Assembly: GCA_003451645.1 (NCBI GenBank) | Contig: DMER01000200.1 | Coordinates: forward strand, 4,347 to 15,117 | Reading direction: 5' to 3' | Length of the DNA stretch: 10,771 nucleotides | Source: Alphaproteobacteria bacterium | Lineage (GTDB): Bacteria > Pseudomonadota > Alphaproteobacteria > Micropepsales > Micropepsaceae | Shown here: one piece after another, positions 6,380 through 10,771 of the stretch | How positions within the stretch are numbered: the stretch's first letter is position 1 | How the letters are laid out: each line of letters starts with the position of its first letter | Made by a program: the position numbers and the translations under genes | Notes under the pieces: model-generated | Database searches by the model: none | What the model saw: the letters and a program-made list of their open reading frames with translations, nothing else | Told to the model about the DNA's origin: nothing

Positions 6380-7417
6380 ATGACCAGCTTTGACTTACGG
6401 ATCAGCAGACGGGATGCCTTGGGATTGGCGATGGCCCTCAGCAGCGCAGGATTGGCGCCGCGGGCCTCCGCACAGGAGCTAACCACGCGCCTGACCGATG
6501 CACGGGCGCTGCCTGGACCTGCGGGCTCCACCTTTGAGGAGGGTGCTTGGACCGACGCTCAGCGCGGCGGGCGGACCATTCCCTGGCGGATATACCGGCC
6601 CAAGGCGCTCGCGGCGCTGGCACCCGTGATCATCTACTCCCATGGCGGCGGGGGCACGCGCGAGACCGGCCAGCAATTTGGCGAGCACCTGGCCAGCCAT
6701 GGCTTTATCAGCCTGCATATTCAGCATGCTGGCAGCGACCGCGACGCCTTCCGCAATGACCGCCAGCAAATCTCTGCCGCCGCGCGCGACCCGCAAGTGG
6801 GCCGGGTGCGCTTTGAGGATGTCCTGTTCGCCTTTCGCCAAATCCAAGGCGGCGCTCCGGCGCTTACCACACTGGCCGATCCCGCCCGGGTCGGGATTGC
6901 CGGGCATTCGCTGGGCGCCATTACGGCCCAGATCGCCGCGGGCATGGCTGTGACGGGCTTTGACCAGAGCCTGGCTGTGCCGCAGCTGAAGGGCGCCTTC
7001 GCGCTAAGCCCCTCACCGCCCCGCGATGGCTATGGAGAAGCGAGCGCCGCCTTTCGCAGGATGCTGATGCCGATCTTTCACCTGACGGGAACCAAGGATG
7101 ATGCGCCCAATGGCGATTTTGCGGCCCCGGCGCGGCGCGTGCCTTTCGAAGCGATCTCTGGCGTAAAGCAGTATTTGCTCATCCTGGAGAATGCCAACCA
7201 CTTCACCTTTGGCGGCGATCCCGATCCGCGCCTGATGGGGCGGAGTTTTGGTTATCCAGCCCTCCCACGCCATCATGATTTGATCAAGGCGGCAGCCGTT
7301 GCATTTTGGCGCGCCATCTTGCTTGGCTCGCCAGAGGATGCGACGTTTCTCGATGGCGGCGGCTACAAGGCCCTCCTGGGCCCTGGTGACTCGTTCGAGG
7401 TCAAGCCGCCCGCATAA
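6380..7417 (+). CDS. Tat-exported alpha/beta-hydrolase (dienelactone hydrolase / PAF-acetylhydrolase-like)
   Basis: A 345-residue secreted serine hydrolase. The N-terminus ISRRDALGLAM is a twin-arginine signal (R10-R11), with likely cleavage after ASA at residue 31. The mature domain has the oxyanion-hole segment YSHGGGG (86-92), the nucleophile elbow GHSLG with Ser177, the acid in GTKDD (240/241) and the catalytic His in NANHF (274). All triad residues are therefore present. The family includes PAF-acetylhydrolase-like and polyester or lipid esterases; the substrate is not readable. I chose the ATG at 6380 because AGGAG lies four bases upstream; ATG at 6377 and GTG at 6368 overlap that site. 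The GntR gene follows 11 bases later, so the two form an operon whose regulator probably senses a substrate or product of this enzyme. Confidence 0.9.
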   Translation: MTSFDLRISRRDALGLAMALSSAGLAPRASAQELTTRLTDARALPGPAGSTFEEGAWTDAQRGGRTIPWRIYRPKALAALAPVIIYSHGGGGTRETGQQFGEHLASHGFISLHIQHAGSDRDAFRNDRQQISAAARDPQVGRVRFEDVLFAFRQIQGGAPALTTLADPARVGIAGHSLGAITAQIAAGMAVTGFDQSLAVPQLKGAFALSPSPPRDGYGEASAAFRRMLMPIFHLTGTKDDAPNGDFAAPARRVPFEAISGVKQYLLILENANHFTFGGDPDPRLMGRSFGYPALPRHHDLIKAAAVAFWRAILLGSPEDATFLDGGGYKALLGPGDSFEVKPPA

Positions 7418-7428
7418 GAGGCGGACGG

Positions 7429-8166
7429 ATGGCAGCGCAAGCGCCGGCTGAGGAGAGTGTCGTTATCTTGCGAGGTCCGGACGCGCCCGTCTCGGCGCTG
7501 GGGATCGCGCGCGCCACTGCGCAGGCGATCGAGCGCGGGGTCTATCAGCCCGGTGCAAGGCTGCGGGAGCAGGAGCTTGCGGACAAATTCGGCTGTTCGC
7601 GCGCGCCTGTGCGCGAGGCCATGCGCATCCTGGAAAGCCAGGGCATGGTGGTGATCGAAGCGATGAAGGGCGCACGCGTCGCCTCCACCACGGATGCAAC
7701 CTTTCGAGAGGTGTTCTTGATCCGCCGTGCGCTCGCCGGTCTGATGGCCGAGGCGGGCGCAGCCGCGCCCATGAGCGATCAAAAGCAAGCCTTCATCGCC
7801 GCCGCACTGCAGCCTGCCGCCATTGTCGAAACCGCAAGCACCGAGGCCTTTGTGCATAGCGTGCGCGGGGCCATCCGTCTGATGGGCCAAGTCGCCAACA
7901 TGCCCAAGGCCTCCCAAATGAGCCGGAGCCTGACCTTTGGCCATCAGGCGTTTCAGGAGGATACTCTCTCCACGCTCGTCATGCGGCGGCGCAATGCGCG
8001 CCTATGGGCGAAGGTGGGACGGGCCTTTCGCGACGGAAATGGCGCAAAAGCGCGGGCGGCGATCGAGGGCATCTTTGACATCGCGTTCGACTATGTCGAG
8101 CGCGTCATGAACAAAGATCTCCTCGGCTCCAAAGCCCGCAAACGGCCGGCGCCCGAAAGGGCGTAA
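7429..8166 (+). CDS. GntR-family transcriptional regulator (FadR/FCD-like)
   Basis: A 245-residue DNA-binding protein. Residues about 22-85 are a GntR winged helix: AIERGVYQPGARLREQELADKFG, then CSRAPVREAMRILESQG. Residues 90-228 form a helical effector domain resembling FCD. The usual FCD metal ligands (an Asp and three His) are mostly not visible: the helix LWAKVGRAFRDGNGAKARAAIEG has neither of the expected histidines, and only H143 (AFVHS) may correspond to one. The effector may therefore bind without metal. The ribosome site GAGG lies before the ATG. It is the second gene of the operon, 11 bases after the Tat hydrolase. The palindrome at 6322 upstream of the operon is the likely autoregulatory operator. 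The C-terminal tail (230-245) is basic and probably disordered. Confidence 0.92.
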   Translation: MAAQAPAEESVVILRGPDAPVSALGIARATAQAIERGVYQPGARLREQELADKFGCSRAPVREAMRILESQGMVVIEAMKGARVASTTDATFREVFLIRRALAGLMAEAGAAAPMSDQKQAFIAAALQPAAIVETASTEAFVHSVRGAIRLMGQVANMPKASQMSRSLTFGHQAFQEDTLSTLVMRRRNARLWAKVGRAFRDGNGAKARAAIEGIFDIAFDYVERVMNKDLLGSKARKRPAPERA

Positions 8167-8226
8167 GGTCGATGATGGAGGCCTCGCCTTTGTCTCAGCG
8201 AGACCCCACGACCTTCGATGAACAAT

Positions 8227-8976
8227 CTAGAGCTTGATCCGCAAACCAGCGTTGAGTGACACTGTGGAGTAATCAGCATCCAAAATCGAATCCAGCGTAC
8301 CGTTCGTCGTGGCGACGCCATTGATGATCGAGTTCAAGATATAGCGTTCGCCCTTTGTGTCCCCGATCTCGAGGTAGCGCACATCCGCAATAAGGGAGAT
8401 GCCCGGTGTCAGCTCCACTTCCGCGCCGCCGATGAGTTGATAGGCGTCCGTCGTTTCGGAATTGGGGATTGCGATCTGAAGCTGACCGGGGATGGAGCCG
8501 ATCGCGGCGGCATTGGCCACCAAGTAGCGGATATCGTGGGTCACGGAAGCCAGACCATAACCTGCACCCAGCGAGAAGCGCAGCGAGCCCAGCACCTTTG
8601 GCGTATCATAGGAGAGGTTGACCATCGCCGTCGTCACGTCGACGCCTGAGCCTTCGATGATGGTGCGCGAGACGGCGTTGAGCACCAAGCCCTCAAGGTC
8701 AGACTCACGATAAGCGACTTCGACTTCGCCGCGGACCCGGCCCCAGTCATAGTCTTTGGTCATCAGGCCAAGCGACAGCCCGAATTGCGTGCCATCGTCC
8801 AGTTGCGCCTGAATGTCGCGGCCTTGGCCCGCGGCATTGGCGCCCAGAAAGTTCTCATCGTCGGGCATGTTGATCCCGATCATCCCCGAGACGTAGGCCT
8901 GATGCTCACCGGCGTGAACGGCCTGGAGGGTTGCTGCCAGAACAGGCAGCGCGAAGACGGCTCTAAAAAAACGCAT
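8227..8976 (-). CDS. Outer-membrane beta-barrel protein (opacity/OmpA-barrel type)
   Basis: A 249-residue protein with a Sec signal peptide (cleavage near HA/GEHQ, residue 22) and alternating-hydrophobicity strands throughout: AYVSGMIGINM, FGLSLGLMT, RGEVEVAYRES, LRFSLGAGYGLASV, YQLIGGAEVELT, ISLIADVRYLEIG and VSLNAGLRIKL. This fits the small eight-stranded outer-membrane barrel fold with extended loops. The final residue is Leu rather than the usual Phe or Trp of the BAM signal, although the alternating pattern is kept. The frame opens at 9057, but the ATG at 8976 has an AAGGGG ribosome site eight bases upstream and puts the signal peptide first. It converges with the GntR gene and diverges from the sigma-factor gene, which could control it; that link is not shown by the sequence. 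Confidence 0.85.
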   Translation of the reverse strand: MRFFRAVFALPVLAATLQAVHAGEHQAYVSGMIGINMPDDENFLGANAAGQGRDIQAQLDDGTQFGLSLGLMTKDYDWGRVRGEVEVAYRESDLEGLVLNAVSRTIIEGSGVDVTTAMVNLSYDTPKVLGSLRFSLGAGYGLASVTHDIRYLVANAAAIGSIPGQLQIAIPNSETTDAYQLIGGAEVELTPGISLIADVRYLEIGDTKGERYILNSIINGVATTNGTLDSILDADYSTVSLNAGLRIKL

Positions 8977-9096
8977 TTTTGTGTCCCCTTGCAATGGTCG
9001 CCACGCTTGGTTTCTTAACTGCGGGCATGAAGAGAACACGGCTCCGCGGATTCTCAATGATCAGAAAAATCGCAGAAATCTGCTTCTCAGACGGAT

Positions 9097-9116
9097 AGTG
9101 TGTCTGCGGTCACACT
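9097..9116. promoter_or_regulatory. Inverted repeat AGTGTG-N8-CACACT
   Basis: Two perfect 6-base arms separated by eight bases lie in the divergent region between the barrel protein and the sigma-factor gene. It could be an operator for either gene. A 6-base arm pair is not rare by chance in a window this size, so confidence is low. Confidence 0.25.
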
Positions 9117-9157
9117 AACGGCCGCCCATTCTTGCCCGCGTCTTGCCCCATTCCATC

Positions 9158-9171
9158 TTGTCGACAATGTT
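9158..9171. promoter_or_regulatory. Second copy of TTGTCGACAATGTT, overlapping the sigma-factor start
   Basis: This is an exact 14-base repeat of 6323-6336. The dyad TTGTCGACAA is intact, and the outer pair of the 12-bp palindrome is lost (C replaces A at 9157). The ATG used here as the sigma-factor start (9167) lies within it. If the GntR protein binds 6322, it may also bind here and repress the sigma gene. Confidence 0.45.
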
Positions 9172-9673
9172 GTCGCCCAAGGACCCCGCATTCCGGTCAG
9201 AGTTAACGGCGTTGCTGCCCAGGCTGACACGGTTTGCACGGCACCTGTCGGGCGACCCTGACCTTGCGAAAGACCTGGTTCAGGCCTGCTGCGTCAAAGC
9301 CTTGGCAAAGGAGGTGCAGTTCACGCCGGGAACCCGTCTGGACCGCTGGCTCTTTGCGATCATCGCATCGGAATGGAAGAACCATCTGCGCGCGAGGCGC
9401 GTGCGCCTTGGCGCGGGACACGTTCCCGCTGAAAGCGCCCTGACAGCCGACTTCGCAAGCGAGGCTGACACGCACATTCTCATGAACCAATTGCGGTTGC
9501 GGATTGGGTGTCTGCACCCTTTGCTGCGCGAGGCGGTGCAGTTGGTCTACTTTGAGGGGCACACCTATCGCGAAGCCGCAACACAGTTGGGCGTGCCGCT
9601 CGGCACCTTGATGAGCCGGCTGGCCAGTGCCCGCCTCGCTCTCGGCCGAGATGTGCTTGAGGCGGACGGTTGA
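9167..9673 (+). CDS. ECF-like RNA polymerase sigma factor
   Basis: A 168-residue minimal sigma factor with only regions 2 and 4. Region 2 spans about 12-80 (LLPRLTRFARHLSGDPDLAKDLVQ, with WLFAIIASEWKNHLRARR as the promoter-melting part). Region 4 spans about 112-162 (LHPLLREAVQLVYFEGHTYREAA, and the recognition helix around GVPLGTLMSRLASAR). No anti-sigma gene is next to it, so its partner must be elsewhere or it is controlled transcriptionally. The start is uncertain: the frame opens with TTG at 9143, and neither TTG nor the ATG at 9167 has a Shine-Dalgarno match, so a leaderless or weakly translated message is possible. It is divergent from the barrel-protein gene and converges on the Sel1 gene with a 34-base gap. 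The target promoters are unknown. Confidence 0.87.
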   Translation: MLSPKDPAFRSELTALLPRLTRFARHLSGDPDLAKDLVQACCVKALAKEVQFTPGTRLDRWLFAIIASEWKNHLRARRVRLGAGHVPAESALTADFASEADTHILMNQLRLRIGCLHPLLREAVQLVYFEGHTYREAATQLGVPLGTLMSRLASARLALGRDVLEADG

Positions 9674-9707
9674 GCGCGTGAGTGCGGCCTGCCAAATGCC
9701 GCCGTCC

Positions 9708-10094
9708 CTAGATATCGCTGTGACCGCGCCGGGCGAGTTCGGCAAAGATGAAGCTTGCCTCCTCATGACCCTTGTCCGCCGCGCGGCGCAACCAGACGAT
9801 CGCCTGTTCGAGGTCCCGCTCCATGCCGGTGCCCTCGGCCAAGCACATGCCGAGCAGGAACTCGCCCTCACTGTGGCCTGCATCCGCAGCCTTGCGGACC
9901 CAGACGACGCCCGCCGGAATATCCTGAGGTCCATGCACTCCATCGAGGAGCACGATCCCTAAGAACACCATCGATCCCACATGGCCGCGCGCGGCGTTCT
10001 CGGCAAAGAGCGCGCGCGCCGCGCTTCGGTCAGTTCCCGGCACTTTGCCTGCCAGCACTTGCACCGCGTGATCATGGATTGCTTGGATGTCCAT
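9708..10094 (-). CDS. Sel1-repeat (TPR-like) protein
   Basis: A 128-residue cytoplasmic protein made of Sel1-like repeats: about 24-58 (ARALFAENAARGHVGSMVFLG), 59-94 (AGVVWVRKAADAGHSEGEFLLG) and a shorter last copy from 95 (AIVWLRRAADKGHEEASFIFA). The AA-x-x-GH and LG signatures are clear. Sel1 repeats form helical scaffolds for protein contacts, and the partner is unknown. The frame opens at 10175, but the first 27 residues are an Arg-rich run encoded largely within the end of the MAPEG gene. The ATG at 10094 has GAGGGC just upstream. It is the last gene of the minus-strand operon, 40 bases after the MAPEG stop. Confidence 0.87.
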   Translation of the reverse strand: MDIQAIHDHAVQVLAGKVPGTDRSAARALFAENAARGHVGSMVFLGIVLLDGVHGPQDIPAGVVWVRKAADAGHSEGEFLLGMCLAEGTGMERDLEQAIVWLRRAADKGHEEASFIFAELARRGHSDI

Positions 10095-10134
10095 ATGCCC
10101 TCGCTTGCCAGCTGGGTGAGCCCCGACCCCAGTC

Positions 10135-10560
10135 CTAGATCGCCGGCGGCGCCTGCGCAAACACTTGCCATGCATGGACCAGGATCACCAGCCAGCCCGC
10201 AGTGAAAATCAAGGGGCGCCATGGAAAACGTGCCCAGGCTGTGATCATGCCGATCGCATGCGCCACGCGCAGCCAGAAGAACGCAATCGTGCACCAGGCA
10301 GTGATCACCGTCTGCACGCCCAACACATGCCCAACCAGCACAATCACCGCATAGGGCATGAATTGTTCGAGCAGGTTTTGGTGCGCGCGAAAGGCGCGAT
10401 GCACCCACGGCACCATCTTGTGATGATCGGGCGGGTGCACAAAGAAGTCGTGGTCATCCTTGCCATCATAGGGCGTCGTGTTGACGCCCACGATAAACGG
10501 GATCCACAAAGACGCCGCGAGCAAGGCGGTCAGCATTAGCCAGAACAAATCGGGGGTCAT
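10135..10560 (-). CDS. MAPEG-family integral membrane protein
   Basis: A 141-residue protein with four hydrophobic segments (about 6-26, 68-85, 87-106 and 114-134). The MAPEG signature RAFRAHQNLLEQFMPYAVI spans 55-73, with the conserved Arg, Asn and Glu. MAPEG proteins are inner-membrane trimers related to microsomal glutathione transferases and leukotriene synthases; bacterial members are mostly uncharacterised. The His/Asp-rich loop DGKDDHDFFVHPPDHHK (32-48) between helices 1 and 2 is longer and more charged than the rest and could bind metal; that is inference. GGGAGG lies eight bases before the ATG. Its start overlaps the SRPBCC stop in an ATGA, which shows translational coupling. Confidence 0.9.
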   Translation of the reverse strand: MTPDLFWLMLTALLAASLWIPFIVGVNTTPYDGKDDHDFFVHPPDHHKMVPWVHRAFRAHQNLLEQFMPYAVIVLVGHVLGVQTVITAWCTIAFFWLRVAHAIGMITAWARFPWRPLIFTAGWLVILVHAWQVFAQAPPAI

Positions 10561-10771
10561 TGCGCGGGCCTCCCATCGCTCATTGGCTTGCCCGTTTCGA
10601 GCAAGGTCTTGAGGCCCGAGAGGATCACCATCCAGCCTTGCGCCACGGATTTGTACGTCGCGGTTGGGCCGTCAAAATCCTCATGCACCACGGTCAGTTT
10701 CGAGACGCCCGGCATCGCCTGCACGATCTCATAGGTGCATTTGCTGGGGCGGTCATCGGCAAAGTCCGCCT
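10557..10771 (-). CDS. SRPBCC/AHSA1-family protein, C-terminal part (cut by window edge)
   Basis: The minus strand is open from the window edge to a TGA at 10559-10557 and gives the last 70 or so residues. The segment reads YEIVQAMPGVSKLTVVHEDFDG, then a closing helix QGWMVILSGLKTLLETGK. That Gly-Trp ... Leu-Lys-x-Leu-Leu-Glu-x-Gly pattern is the usual C-terminal helix of AHSA1-type START/SRPBCC proteins. These bind hydrophobic ligands in a helix-grip fold, and many are encoded beside ArsR-type regulators. The upstream gene is outside the window, so that cannot be checked. The stop overlaps the MAPEG start by an ATGA. Confidence 0.85.
   Translation of the reverse strand, partial: ADFADDRPSKCTYEIVQAMPGVSKLTVVHEDFDGPTATYKSVAQGWMVILSGLKTLLETGKPMSDGRPAQ

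Noticed and set aside
8165..8215. AAGGTCG ... CGACCTT stem with an inner GTCTC/GAGAC hairpin between the convergent GntR and barrel genes
   Set aside because: The outer loop is 37 bases long and no T run follows on either strand, so an intrinsic terminator cannot be supported.
9072..9083. GCAGA-AA-TCTGC dyad in the barrel/sigma divergent region
   Set aside because: Its arms are only five bases and it has no other copy in the window.
9203..9943. Minus-strand open frame opposite the sigma-factor gene and entering the Sel1 gene
   Set aside because: It conflicts with sigma regions 2 and 4 on the plus strand and with the Sel1 frame; its composition is Arg/Ser/Cys-rich and it has no domain.

Overview
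The window is GC-rich, gene-dense DNA that fits a free-living alphaproteobacterium. Support comes from the iron-sulfur bacterial photolyase (a class common in Alphaproteobacteria), a Tat-exported hydrolase, a small ECF-type sigma factor, MAPEG and SRPBCC genes, and the codon bias. The genus cannot be resolved from the sequence alone. There is no tRNA, rRNA, CRISPR array, insertion sequence or phage gene.

Layout. At the left edge (minus strand) a photolyase/cryptochrome of the FeS-BCP class overlaps the start of a short-chain dehydrogenase that runs off the window. Next come three neighbouring genes for small exported proteins of no recognised family: one on the plus strand (2074-2559), and a two-gene minus-strand pair converging on it (3191-4132 then 2630-3160). 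All three share a sketchy architecture: signal peptide, Gly-x-Trp or Gly-Trp, one Cys early in the mature chain, one Cys at the end of the domain. The plus gene and the lead gene of the minus pair each carry nearly the same 20-bp palindromic element upstream, in the same orientation relative to the gene. A long minus-strand gene (4231-5955) fuses a PAS-like region, a LuxR-type HTH and an alpha/beta-hydrolase domain whose nucleophile and histidine are both replaced.

A 424-bp intergenic region (5956-6379) follows. It holds a striking array of seven 10-bp direct repeats (6081-6150) and a perfect 12-bp palindrome of the kind bound by GntR/FadR regulators. Downstream, a Tat-exported alpha/beta hydrolase and a GntR-family regulator form a two-gene plus-strand operon, probably autoregulated through that palindrome. 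An outer-membrane beta-barrel protein (minus) and an ECF-like sigma factor (plus) then diverge from a shared region. A second copy of the palindrome core overlaps the likely start codon of the sigma gene. The right end is a minus-strand operon: SRPBCC/AHSA1 protein (cut by the edge), MAPEG membrane protein, and a Sel1-repeat protein.

The points most worth follow-up are the exported two-cysteine protein cluster with its shared operator, the catalytically dead hydrolase fused to a LuxR HTH, and the 10-bp-pitch repeat array between two divergent units.
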